Assembly (NCBI RefSeq): GCF_000429625.1
Contig: NZ_AUCF01000004.1
Span: 62,001-126,000 of the forward strand
Direction: 5' to 3'
From: Azospirillum halopraeferens DSM 3675
GTDB taxonomy: Bacteria; Pseudomonadota; Alphaproteobacteria; Azospirillales; Azospirillaceae
DNA: 64,000 nucleotides
Positions 35,443 through 43,616 of the stretch are shown here, one piece after another (within the stretch, counting starts at the first letter, position 1; each line of letters opens with the position of its first letter). The notes under the pieces were generated by a model. That model was not told the origin of the DNA. It did not search any database and worked only from the letters and a program-made list of their open reading frames with translations. Position numbers and translations under genes: made by a program.

Positions 35443-36006
35443 ATGATCGACGCGCAACGTGCGGCCGACGCCGAGCGCGAGCGCGCTCTGAAGATTGGGC
35501 CTGCCAAGCAGGACCATGTCGGTCAGGAGTTGCCGCTGCAGGTGGAGGCTGCCTCCGACCCTTTTGACCGGTGGATGGCCTACGATCCCGCGCAGCGGCG
35601 TGGGCCCGATGGGCGCTGGATCACCGGCGGTTTCAAGGTGGGCCCGCTGAACGTCGGGGTGCTCGCCGATCTGCTCGGGATCAAGCTCCGGGCGGGCAAC
35701 GCGGTCGTGCCCAAGCCCGACCATGATAAATTGGCGACTAAGCACCGGAAGGAATACGTCCTGCTCAAGGGTAACCTGAAGAAGTGCCACAGCCGGCCCC
35801 ACTACGTCGGGCACCACCCGCGCCACCCCGACAAGGTGGATTTCGTCCTGAGGGTCAAGGGCCTGCCTGGGAACGACGTCGCCATCCAGGTGCCTGTTGC
35901 CGTCACGCCCGATCGGAAGGGCAATTACCTCGTGGTGTCCGGGTTCGCCATCAACCAGTCCCGCCTCGATACCCTGCTCGCGGGCGGTCATCTGAAGAAG
36001 GTGTGA
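35443..36006 (+). CDS. Phage protein fragment, possibly a head-protein C-terminus with nuclease-like domain
   Basis: A 187-residue frame that ends just before an intrinsic terminator. The centre carries DPAQRRGPDGRWITGG, like the tail of Mu-type minor head (gpF) proteins. The C-terminal 90 residues (HRKEYVLLKG, RPHYVGHHPRHPDKVDFVLRV, YLVVSGFAINQSRL) resemble the small nuclease-like domains (PBECR type) attached to phage head-morphogenesis proteins. There is no ribosome site at the apparent start, so it is probably the remaining 3' part of a larger gene. Assignment tentative. Confidence 0.5.
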   Translation: MIDAQRAADAERERALKIGPAKQDHVGQELPLQVEAASDPFDRWMAYDPAQRRGPDGRWITGGFKVGPLNVGVLADLLGIKLRAGNAVVPKPDHDKLATKHRKEYVLLKGNLKKCHSRPHYVGHHPRHPDKVDFVLRVKGLPGNDVAIQVPVAVTPDRKGNYLVVSGFAINQSRLDTLLAGGHLKKV

Positions 36007-36008
36007 CA

Positions 36009-36040
36009 GCAAAAAGGCCCGCCGAAGCGAGCCTTTTTGC
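36009..36040 (+). terminator. Rho-independent terminator
   Basis: Perfect 10-bp inverted repeat GCAAAAAGGC / GCCTTTTTGC with a 12-base loop, 2 bp after the stop of the phage fragment. The T-run lies in the descending arm, a common arrangement in phage genomes. Symmetry allows function in both directions. Confidence 0.8.
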
Positions 36041-36187
36041 GCCTGAGCCGTGCCCCATTACGGATCCCTTGGGGAACCGAAGCTCCTTAATCGTACCTCC
36101 CGAAGGAGGCGTGACGGGCGGGCCTTCCGTCCTCAACAGGCCCACTTAGGATAGGCCCTTGCCTCTCCAATTTCAAGGAAACGACAC

Positions 36188-36823
36188 ATGGCTGTGATCG
36201 TCAACGGCACCGAAATCCTGCTGACCGGGACGGTCGGGGGCGACCCCTGGTGGGACGGCGAGGTGTTCTCGCAGTCCGACTTGATCAACGCGCTGGCGCA
36301 GGTCGGGCGCAACACCGACGTGACCGTGCGCGTGAACAGCGGCGGGGGCATTGCGACCGAAGGGGCGGCGCTTCATTCCGCCTTCGTGGCGCACAAGGGT
36401 AAGGTGCACATGGTGGTCGAGGGATGGGCCGCCAGTGCCGCCAGCCTCTTCATCATGGCCGGGGACACCATCACCATGCGCCCCGGCGCCCTGCTGATGA
36501 TCCACGATCCGTCTGCCCGGGCCTGGGGAACGTCCGAGGAACACCGCCGGGTCGCCGGCGCCCTCGACGTCATGGGCAACGTCTACGCCCAGGTCTACTC
36601 CGACCGCTGCGGCAAGAGCCCCGAGGAGGTGCGCGAAATGATGCGCACCGAGACGTGGCTCGGTCCGGCCGAAGCCGTCGCCCAGGGGGTTGCGGACGAT
36701 GCCGAGCCCGACGGTGCCGATGCCGCTGAGCCGCTCGCCTTTTCCCGGTTCCGGGCCTACGCCCAAGCGCCCGAGCGGATCGTGGCGCTTGCGAAATCGC
36801 GCGTGTGGGGAGCCCGCGCTTAG
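36188..36823 (+). CDS. ClpP-like phage prohead protease domain, truncated by a stop codon
   Basis: The protease domain of a phage head-maturation (ClpP/S14-like) protein. It shows TVRVNSGGGIATEGAALHSAF, the nucleophile segment EGWAASAASLFIMAG (Ser83 or Ser86) and MIHDPSARAWG (His106). AAGGAAACGACAC precedes the ATG, so translation is possible. The frame hits TAG at 36821, after 211 residues, where the scaffold-like C-terminal part should follow; that part continues in the same frame. Confidence 0.75.
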   Translation: MAVIVNGTEILLTGTVGGDPWWDGEVFSQSDLINALAQVGRNTDVTVRVNSGGGIATEGAALHSAFVAHKGKVHMVVEGWAASAASLFIMAGDTITMRPGALLMIHDPSARAWGTSEEHRRVAGALDVMGNVYAQVYSDRCGKSPEEVREMMRTETWLGPAEAVAQGVADDAEPDGADAAEPLAFSRFRAYAQAPERIVALAKSRVWGARA

Positions 36824-37117
36824 CCGGCGCCCGCCCCCGAGGCGGACACTCCGGCCGACGCCGTTGCGGTGGTCGAGGCCTGCGCCAATGCCGGCTTCGC
36901 CATGCTGACCGCCGGCCTGCGATACCCTGCGCGCTCCGAACATGAAGAGCAGCCTCGTGCAGTTCGTGGCTGCCAGGGCGACATGCAGGTCGCCCGCAAC
37001 ATGGCCACTGGCGCCGCCGCGGCTCGGGACGAGGCCATCGTCACAGACACCACCCGCCAGCCGACGGTGCCCGTCGCCCCTGGGTGGAGCGCGGCCGTCG
37101 CCAAGCTCAAGAAGTAA
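36824..37117 (+). pseudogene. C-terminal (scaffold) part of the prohead protease, beyond the stop
   Basis: In the same frame as the protease domain, after TAG, the sequence reads PAPEADTPADAVAVVEACANAGFAML and ends WSAAVAKLKK at a TAA. An Ala/Pro linker followed by VVEACANAGFAMLTAGL is what such fusions carry after the protease. The middle (EHEEQPRAVRGCQGDMQ) looks scrambled by compensating shifts. Together with the preceding frame it would give about 309 residues. Confidence 0.55.
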
Positions 37118-37141
37118 TCCTCGCTACAGGAGAGCCAGACA

Positions 37142-37186
37142 ATGGCAACGCTTACCGAAATCCTGCCCCATGCCGGTGCAGGCTGA
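37142..37186 (+). pseudogene. First 14 codons of a phage head-decoration gene
   Basis: After GGAGAGCC, an ATG opens MATLTEILPHAGAG and stops at once. Head-decoration proteins that follow the ClpP-type protease in phage head operons begin with a similar MxTLTE-x-xHxG sequence. The remainder has been lost in a deletion that brings lysis-region DNA directly behind it. Confidence 0.45.
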
Positions 37187-37255
37187 TGCGCGCGTCGTCG
37201 CCGCGCTGAAGCCGCGGGCCAAGCTCGACTTGCAATCCGTCGAGGAGCTGAACCG

Positions 37256-37516
37256 ATGGTACGCGCGCTGATCCTGTGCGCCCTGCTGGCCGGCTGCGCC
37301 GGTGCCGGGCCCGTCGAAGTCAAGGTGCCGGTCCCGGTGCGCGTTCAACCGCCGGCGGAGCTGTTGGTGCCGATTGCTGACCCGGATGCCGTCTTCGTGC
37401 CGCCCAACACCGAGGGCGTCGTCGCGTGCGTCGCACCGGCCGGACGCGATGCGCTGGTCGGCTACGTCGATCTGCTCCGGCAGCGCGTCCAGGCATGGGA
37501 GGCGTGGGCGGCGTGA
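37256..37516 (+). CDS. Rz1-like spanin lipoprotein (prophage lysis gene)
   Basis: An 86-residue lipoprotein with lipobox LLAGC (Cys at 14) and a Pro-rich mature start (VEVKVPVPVRVQPPAELLVP) typical of outer-membrane spanin (Rz1) subunits, which help disrupt the outer membrane at phage lysis. It begins inside the end of another short frame (EELNRWYAR), as Rz1 genes do in Rz. No Rz partner, endolysin or holin remains nearby, so it is an isolated remnant. Confidence 0.55.
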   Translation: MVRALILCALLAGCAGAGPVEVKVPVPVRVQPPAELLVPIADPDAVFVPPNTEGVVACVAPAGRDALVGYVDLLRQRVQAWEAWAA

Positions 37517-37752
37517 CAGCTTCCGCCCTGAGCAACCCAACTCACTGCCCGGCCCGCCGCCAGCCCGCCGCTTCGGGACGGGGAGGGAAGGGCGCGTCAA
37601 GTCGGGGCCGCTCCTGGATAGCGCCAACGGACGTTGAAGCACGCACATGCGAAAACGGCCGGAAATCCCGTGGATAACCGGCGTATCGGTCGGATAACGG
37701 TCGAAACTCGGGAAGTCGCGTTGCCGGCCTCAGCCGCAAACCCACTGTTTTT

Positions 37753-37829
<77 letters not shown>

Positions 37830-37909
37830 CCCGTCGTGGGGTGGGCGGGTATATGCCACAGGGTTCCGGCCGGTGCAAGCCCCATGGACGGAAAAAATGC
37901 AGGCGTGCG

Positions 37910-39844
37910 TCATGCCTGGGCATCGGCCCGCGCATTGCCCGCTTCGGCCCCGTAATCGGGCACGATGTTCGCCAGGATGGTCAGGACACGCCGGGTGTCG
38001 CCGGCGCGGGCGGCGGATTCCAGCTCGCCCAGCGCGCGGTTGACCAGGGCGTAGTCGATGACCCGCGGCGACGCCAGGAACACGCCGTCCGCCTCGGTGC
38101 GGGTCGGTGCCTCGGCGGCGGACAGGATCTCCTCGAACAGCTTTTCGCCGGGGCGCAGGCCGGTGAACGCAATGGCGATGTCCTGGTCGGGGCGCAGGCC
38201 GGCCAGGCGGATCATCTGGCGCGCCAGATCGACGATCTTCACCGGTTCGCCCATGTCCAGCACCAGCACCTTGCCACGCCCGTCGGGGTGGGTGACGCCG
38301 TGGGCGGATGCCTGGAGCACCAGTTCCACCGCCTCGCGCACGGTCATGAAATAACGCCGCATCTCCGGGTGCGTCACGGTCAGCGGCCCGCCACGGGCGA
38401 GCTGACGCCGGAACAGCGGCACCACCGAACCGGATGAGCCCAGCACGTTGCCGAAGCGCACGGTCATGAAGCGGGTCGGCGTCTGCGACGGGTCGGGCGG
38501 CGGCAGCACGTCCAGCGCCTGGCAATAGCTCTCGGCAAAGCGCTTGGTGGCGCCCATGGCGGAGGTGGGGCGGATCGCCTTGTCGGTGGACACGAAGACC
38601 ATGGCCAGGCAACCGGCGGCGCGCGCCGCGTCGGCGACGTTGCGGGTGCCCACCACGTTGGTCAGCGCCCCTTCCGCCGGGTTCGCCTCGACCAGCGGCA
38701 CATGCTTCAGCGCGGCGGCGTGGAAGGCCAGCGCGGGCCGGTGCTCCTGGAACAGGCGGGCGATGCGCTCGCGGTCGCGCACGTCGGCCAGCACCGTGTG
38801 CAGGGCCAGTCCGGGGTGCTGCTCGCGGATCTCCTGGTCGATGGTGTAGAGGTTGAACTCCCCGCAATCGACCAGAACCAGAGTGTCCGGTTCCAGGGCG
38901 GCGATCTGGCGCACCAGCTCGCTGCCGATGGTGCCGCCGGCACCGGTGACGATGACCCGCCGGCCGGCGATCAGCCCGGCGATGGCGCCGCGGTCCAGCA
39001 CCGCCTGCGGACGCCCCAGCAGGTCCTCCAGGGCGATCGGGCGCACCTCCACCTTGCCCTCGTCCAGGGCCGACTTGAACTCGGTCAGGCTGGGCAGGCG
39101 CGACAGGGTGAGGCCCAGGGAACCGGCGCGGTCCAGCAGGTCGCGCACCGGCGCCCCGCGGATCTCCCCCTGTTCCTTGGTCAGGATCAGGCGCTGCGGC
39201 CGGCAGCCGCGGCGGTCGAGGGCGGCCACGATGTCCGCCAGGTCGTCGGAGCCGCCTAGCACCGGCACGCCGCGCACGGACTGGCCGACGCGCCGGTTCT
39301 TGTCGTCGATCAGGCCGACCACCCGGTAGGGGGCGTGCCCGCCGCCGCCCTGGGAGCGGATGAACAGCTCCGCCGCGTCGCCCACCCCCAGCAGCAGAAC
39401 CGGGATCTGCGGCACGCCGCCGATCTCGTCGCTCAGCCCCAGGCGGCGGTCCTTCAGCAGACGATAGGCGAAGCGCGGGCCCCCCAGCAGGACGAGCTGG
39501 ACGAACCACAGGATCAGCGGCACCGAGCGCGGCAGGTCCTGCAGGCGCGTCAGCAGGAACATGGCCAGCACGAAGATCAGCACCGCCGCCGACACCGCGC
39601 GCAGCAACTGCACCAGATCGGGCATGGAGGCGTAGCGCCAGATGCCGCGGTACAGGCCGAACAGGCGGAACACCACCGCCGACACCACCATCATCAGCGG
39701 TGCCCCCAGGGCCAGCGCCTCGGCATAGTCGGTGAAGGCGAGGCCGCCGACCCGCAAATACAGCGCGACGACGAAGGCCACGCCCGTCATCAGCAGATCG
39801 TGGGCGTAGACGACGAACGCCCGCGGGGACGGGATGCGCATCAT
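37910..39844 (-). CDS. Membrane-bound nucleotide-sugar 4,6-dehydratase/epimerase (WbpM/CapD/PglF type)
   Basis: A 644-residue polysaccharide-biosynthesis enzyme. About four membrane helices (residues 10-120) are followed by a first Rossmann domain (LLLGVGDAAELFIRS, GLIDDKNRRVGQ, LGGSDDL) and a catalytic SDR domain with VTGAGGTIGSELVRQI and STDKAIRPTSAMGATKR. There the usual Tyr of the YxxxK pair is Met, as in the WbpM/PglF group that makes UDP-4-keto-6-deoxy-GlcNAc. The ATG at 39844 was preferred to a TTG at 39859. It is the last gene of a same-strand surface-sugar run and follows the tRNA-Thr boundary. Confidence 0.92.
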   Translation of the reverse strand: MMRIPSPRAFVVYAHDLLMTGVAFVVALYLRVGGLAFTDYAEALALGAPLMMVVSAVVFRLFGLYRGIWRYASMPDLVQLLRAVSAAVLIFVLAMFLLTRLQDLPRSVPLILWFVQLVLLGGPRFAYRLLKDRRLGLSDEIGGVPQIPVLLLGVGDAAELFIRSQGGGGHAPYRVVGLIDDKNRRVGQSVRGVPVLGGSDDLADIVAALDRRGCRPQRLILTKEQGEIRGAPVRDLLDRAGSLGLTLSRLPSLTEFKSALDEGKVEVRPIALEDLLGRPQAVLDRGAIAGLIAGRRVIVTGAGGTIGSELVRQIAALEPDTLVLVDCGEFNLYTIDQEIREQHPGLALHTVLADVRDRERIARLFQEHRPALAFHAAALKHVPLVEANPAEGALTNVVGTRNVADAARAAGCLAMVFVSTDKAIRPTSAMGATKRFAESYCQALDVLPPPDPSQTPTRFMTVRFGNVLGSSGSVVPLFRRQLARGGPLTVTHPEMRRYFMTVREAVELVLQASAHGVTHPDGRGKVLVLDMGEPVKIVDLARQMIRLAGLRPDQDIAIAFTGLRPGEKLFEEILSAAEAPTRTEADGVFLASPRVIDYALVNRALGELESAARAGDTRRVLTILANIVPDYGAEAGNARADAQA

Positions 39845-39878
39845 GGGACAACCTGGCAAAAGCGGTACCGGCCGGGGC

Positions 39879-40829
39879 TCAGCCGCGGCAAGATTTGAAC
39901 CATTCGGCGGTGGCGCGCAAGCCGTAGGCGGTGTTGCGCGGCGGTCGCCACAGCAGGGTGCGGTGGATCAGGTGGTCCTCGACCACCAGCGAGCCGGCCA
40001 CCCGGTCATAGGCGGCGCGCTTGCCGGCCAGGCGGGCGCCCAGCCGCAGCAGGTCGGGCGACACCGCGATCAGGCGCGGCTTCACCCCCATCTCCCGCGC
40101 CAGCCCGCGCACCAGGTCGGGCGTCGACATGGGGAAGCTGTCGTGCAGCAGGAAGGCGTGGCCGGCGGCGTCCGGGTGCACCAGCGCCAGGGCGATCGCG
40201 TCGGCCAGGTTCTCCACGAACAGCAGGCTGCGGCGGTTCTCCACCTTGCCCACCGGCAGCGGCACGCGGCGGCGGATCAACTCCATCAGGGTGCGGAAGT
40301 TGCCGCCGACCCCCGGCCCGTAGACCAGGGGCGGGCGCAGCACCACCGTCTCCATCCCCGTGCGCGAGCCCACGGCGGCCAGCGCCTGCTCCGCCTCCAG
40401 CTTGGAGATGCCGTAGGGCGAACCGGGGCGCGGCGTGTCCCGCTCGGCCACCGGGGCCGGGCGGCTCTCGTCGGTCACCGCCTTGATCGAGCTGACCAGC
40501 ACGAACCGCCGCACCCCCGCGGCCGCGGCCGCCTCGGCCAGGCGGCGGGTGCCCTCGGTGTTGACCTGCCGGAACGCCGCTAGCGGGTCCTTCGCCCGGT
40601 CGCGCATCACGTGCACCCGTGCCGCCAGGTGGACGACCGCCTCGGCGCCGCGCAGGGCCGCCGCCCAATCGGTGTCCGGCCCGATCTCCCCCACCGCCGC
40701 CGTGGCGGCGCCGGGGACGGTGGCGTCGGGCCGCCGCACGGCGGCGCGCACCTCGTGCCCGCGCTCCGCCAGCAGCGGCACCAGGGTGCGGCCGACGAAG
40801 CCGGTGGCGCCGGTGACGAGGATCTTCAT
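39879..40829 (-). CDS. NAD-dependent sugar epimerase/dehydratase
   Basis: A 316-residue extended SDR enzyme. It has the dinucleotide motif VTGATGFVGRTL, HLAARVHVMRD, the catalytic SSIKAV Ser and SPYGISKLEAE (Tyr-Lys), and RPPLVYGPGVGGNF. It belongs to the UDP-glucose 4-epimerase-like group seen with undecaprenyl-phosphate sugar transferases in O-antigen clusters, where such enzymes reduce or epimerise the 4-keto sugar. It is 19 bp from the next gene on the same strand and 34 bp before the dehydratase. Substrate not assigned. Confidence 0.88.
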   Translation of the reverse strand: MKILVTGATGFVGRTLVPLLAERGHEVRAAVRRPDATVPGAATAAVGEIGPDTDWAAALRGAEAVVHLAARVHVMRDRAKDPLAAFRQVNTEGTRRLAEAAAAAGVRRFVLVSSIKAVTDESRPAPVAERDTPRPGSPYGISKLEAEQALAAVGSRTGMETVVLRPPLVYGPGVGGNFRTLMELIRRRVPLPVGKVENRRSLLFVENLADAIALALVHPDAAGHAFLLHDSFPMSTPDLVRGLAREMGVKPRLIAVSPDLLRLGARLAGKRAAYDRVAGSLVVEDHLIHRTLLWRPPRNTAYGLRATAEWFKSCRG

Positions 40830-40848
40830 CGCGCCGTTCCCCCCATGC

Positions 40849-41847
40849 TCAGGCCGCCGCCGGGCGTGCCAGGTGCGCCAGCAGGCCGGCGACCACCAGC
40901 AGGCCGGCGGGCACGGCGGGCCAGCCGGCGCTCAGCGACGCCACGGCCAGGGCGATCAGCGCCGCGTTGGCGGCCAGCACCGCCAGCACCACCCGGTCGT
41001 GGCTGCGCCCGCGCTGCGTGGCCTTCTGGTAGAAATGCTCCCGGTGAGCCTGCCACACCTTCTTGCCGGCGGCGGCGCGGCGCAGCAGTGTGATCGTGGC
41101 GTCGGCCAGGAAGTAGAGCGGCAGCAGCAGCGCCGCCTCCCACGCCCCCGCCGCCGCCGCGGCCAGCAGCAGCCAGCCCAGCAGGTACCCCAGGGGCACG
41201 CTGCCGACGTCGCCCATGAAGACGCGCGCGGGATGCCAGTTCCAGGCAAGGAATCCCAGCGCCGCCCCGGCCACGGCAAGGCCGTGGAGCGTCAGGTCGG
41301 GGGCCGCCCCGGCGAGGGTGGCGACCAGCGCCAGGCCGATGCCGACGGTGGCCGCTTCCGTCCCCGCCAGCCCGTCGATGCCGTCCATGAAGTTGAAGAG
41401 GTTGACGAACCACAGCCAGGCGAAGCCGGCCAGCACGCGGTCCAGCCACCACGGCACGAGCCCCTGCAGCACGAGGCCGTCGGGCGGCAGGACCGCCAGG
41501 CCGGCCGCCACCGCCGCCATCTGCACCAGGAACCGCGGCGCCGGCCCCAGGCCGCGGCGGTCGTCGGCCCACGACACGGCGACCAGCGCCGCCGCCGCGC
41601 CGAGCAGCGGCAGCACCGTCGCCGCCGTCCCGTGGGCGAGCGCGATCGCCGCCCACACCGGCAGCACCGTCAGCACCACGCCCCAGCCGCCGCCCCGTGG
41701 CGTCGGCACGGAATGGCTGGAGCGGTCGTTGGGGTGGTCGAGGATGGCGCGCCGGCGCAGCCACACCAGCACCCGGCCGACCAGCAGCCACGACAGGGCC
41801 AGCGACCCGGCCAGGGTGACGAAGGGCAGCAGGATCTGCGCGGTCAT
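40849..41847 (-). CDS. Undecaprenyl-phosphate sugar-1-phosphate transferase (WecA/WbpL/MraY family)
   Basis: A 332-residue membrane enzyme with about ten helices that starts assembly of a surface glycan by placing a sugar phosphate on undecaprenyl phosphate. Family motifs are visible: DHPNDRSSHSVPTPRGGGWGV (HxxPxPRGGG), WADDRRGLGPAPRF (the DD metal site), NLFNFMDGIDGLAG, FMGDVGSVPLGYLLG and the cytoplasmic HREHFYQKA (HRxHxxQ). The ATG overlaps the stop of the upstream glycosyltransferase (ATGA). Confidence 0.93.
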   Translation of the reverse strand: MTAQILLPFVTLAGSLALSWLLVGRVLVWLRRRAILDHPNDRSSHSVPTPRGGGWGVVLTVLPVWAAIALAHGTAATVLPLLGAAAALVAVSWADDRRGLGPAPRFLVQMAAVAAGLAVLPPDGLVLQGLVPWWLDRVLAGFAWLWFVNLFNFMDGIDGLAGTEAATVGIGLALVATLAGAAPDLTLHGLAVAGAALGFLAWNWHPARVFMGDVGSVPLGYLLGWLLLAAAAAGAWEAALLLPLYFLADATITLLRRAAAGKKVWQAHREHFYQKATQRGRSHDRVVLAVLAANAALIALAVASLSAGWPAVPAGLLVVAGLLAHLARPAAA

Positions 41848-43028
41848 GGCGCCGTCGGCTCCGGCGCGCCGGCCGGGGCGCCGCGGGCGGCGGCCAGCAG
41901 GCTGCGGTAGAGGTCGAGCGTCCGCGCCCCCACCCGCTCCGCCGCCATGTCGGATTCCACCAGGCGCCGCCCGGCCGCGGCGAAGCGCCGGCGCAGGTCG
42001 GGATCGCGGGCCAGGGTGGCGATGGCGCCGGCCAGGGCCGCGGCGTCGTCGGGCGGGACGAGCAGCGCGTTCTCCCCCGCGTGCGCCACCTCGCGGCAGC
42101 CGGGCACGTCGGTGGCGACGATGGCGCGGCCGCAGGCGGCGGCCTCCAGCAGGCTCTTGGGCAGGCCCTCGCGGCGGGACGGCAGGGCGGCGATGTGGCT
42201 GCGCGCCCAGACGGTGCGCACGTCCTCCACGTGGCCGGCCAGCTCGACGCCGGGCAGGGCGCGCCAGCGCTCCACCTCGTCGGGGCGGATCGCGGTGGGG
42301 TTCTCGGGGTCGGGCGTGCCGGCCAGGATCAGCGCCACGTCCAGCCCCTCGGCGCGCAGGTGTTGCTGCGCCTCCACCAGCGGGCGCACGCCCTTGTCGG
42401 CCAGCAGCCGCCCGACGAAGCCGACGGTCACCGGCGGCTCCGGCGGTTCGGGCAGCACCGCGTAGCGGACGGTGTCGATGCCGGAGCCGCGAATCACCCG
42501 GCACCGCTCCGCCACGGCCAGCCCGGTGGCCACGAGATGGTCGCGGTCGTCGCCGTTCTGGAGGACGGTGACGCTGTTGCGCCGCCGCAGCACGGCGCCC
42601 AGCAGCGGCCGCGCCGCAGCACCGGCCAGGCGCGCCTTCACGCTGCCCCGCCCGAAGGCGGAGCCGAGGCCGGTCAGGGCGTTGACCACGGCGGGCACGC
42701 CGGCGGCGGCGGCGGCCAGGCCGCCCAGAACGACGGGCTTCAGCGACACGTGGTGGACGATGTCGGGCCGTTCGCGCCGGTAGAGGCGCGCGATGGCCGC
42801 CACGTCGGCCAGCGCCCCCGCGGGGTTCACGGAGCGCCGGCGCCAGGGGAGCGGCAGCAGGCGGAATCCCTCGCCCTCGATCCGGGGGCCGTGGGCGTCG
42901 ACGCGGGTCGCCACCGCCACGTCGAAACCGGCGTCGCGGGCCGCCCGCGCCATGGGCAGGCGGTGCGACCAGAAATACCAGTCCTCGGTGACGAGGTAGA
43001 GCAGCTTGGGCCGGGCGCGCTCGGTCAC
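41844..43028 (-). CDS. GT4-family glycosyltransferase
   Basis: A 394-residue GT-B glycosyltransferase. The N-terminal Rossmann domain (LYLVTEDWYFWSHRLPMARAARDAG, PDIVHHVSLKPVVLG) and the C-terminal family-4 domain (VGFVGRLLADKGVRPLVEA, LPSRREGLPKSLLEAAACGRAIVATDVPGC) are clear, with the EGLPKSLLEA segment holding the nucleotide-sugar-binding Glu. The start is a GTG at 43028. It leads the same-strand sugar gene run and is coupled to the next gene. It probably adds the second sugar to the lipid-linked unit. Confidence 0.9.
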   Translation of the reverse strand: MTERARPKLLYLVTEDWYFWSHRLPMARAARDAGFDVAVATRVDAHGPRIEGEGFRLLPLPWRRRSVNPAGALADVAAIARLYRRERPDIVHHVSLKPVVLGGLAAAAAGVPAVVNALTGLGSAFGRGSVKARLAGAAARPLLGAVLRRRNSVTVLQNGDDRDHLVATGLAVAERCRVIRGSGIDTVRYAVLPEPPEPPVTVGFVGRLLADKGVRPLVEAQQHLRAEGLDVALILAGTPDPENPTAIRPDEVERWRALPGVELAGHVEDVRTVWARSHIAALPSRREGLPKSLLEAAACGRAIVATDVPGCREVAHAGENALLVPPDDAAALAGAIATLARDPDLRRRFAAAGRRLVESDMAAERVGARTLDLYRSLLAAARGAPAGAPEPTAP

Positions 43029-43228
43029 GGGCGGAAACTCATCGGCGGGAACGGCGCCGGCGGCGGGGCGTCGGCGCCGGCGTGCGGATGGGCGTCTTAT
43101 GCCCCGGGCGGTCCGCCAACGCCAGCCCGCAGTGGCCGGCGGCGGCGGGACCGCATGCGCCGCGGCTTGACTTGCGCGGCGGGCTGTCGATCTACTGGCT
43201 TCCCGAAACGACCGATCGAAGCGACGTC

Positions 43229-43573
43229 ATGGCACCGAAGAAGAACCCGCTCGGCCTCAACGCCCTTCAGCTCAAGACGCTGACGCTGCTGCAAGAGGTG
43301 GCGCGGCTGGAGAACCGTCCGGCCGAGGGGGAGGAGGGGGCGTTCCTGGTCACCCGCCTGCCGCATGCCCATGGCAACCATTTCCACCTCGGCGACGCGG
43401 TGGTGTCGTCGGCCGACGCCACCGGCCTGTCCAACCCCGCGGTGTGGAAGGCGCTGGAGCGCAAGGGCGTCATCGCCGGATCGCCGCAGTCCGGCGGGGT
43501 GCGGCTGACGGCGGCCGGCATGGGGTACGACACCGGCCTGCGCGACAGCATCCTGCACCGCTCCGACCACTGA
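43229..43573 (+). CDS. Conserved hypothetical protein, possibly winged-helix-like
   Basis: A 114-residue soluble protein (MAPKKNPLGLNALQLKTLTLLQEVA, LPHAHGNHFHLGDAVVSSADATGLSNPAVWKALERKGVI, SGGVRLTAAGMGYDTGL). The alternation of helices with a WKALERKGVI turn and a beta-like RLTAAG end resembles a winged-helix fold, and the His-rich GNHFHLGDAV is distinctive, but no family is recognised. The ATG at 43229 is preferred over an upstream in-frame start at 43082, because the earlier part is Pro/Arg-rich shadow-like sequence. Confidence 0.6.
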   Translation: MAPKKNPLGLNALQLKTLTLLQEVARLENRPAEGEEGAFLVTRLPHAHGNHFHLGDAVVSSADATGLSNPAVWKALERKGVIAGSPQSGGVRLTAAGMGYDTGLRDSILHRSDH

Positions 43574-43616
43574 TCTTCCCCTCCGGCTCAATCCACGACG
43601 GCGGACAGGCCCGGCC

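Noticed and set aside
35229..35507. Minus-strand frame with protein-like stretches in the prophage remnant
   Set aside because: It is interrupted by a stop and then a frameshift, no family is recognisable, and the overlapping plus-strand frame ends at a proper terminator. Possibly a broken gene, not annotated as one.
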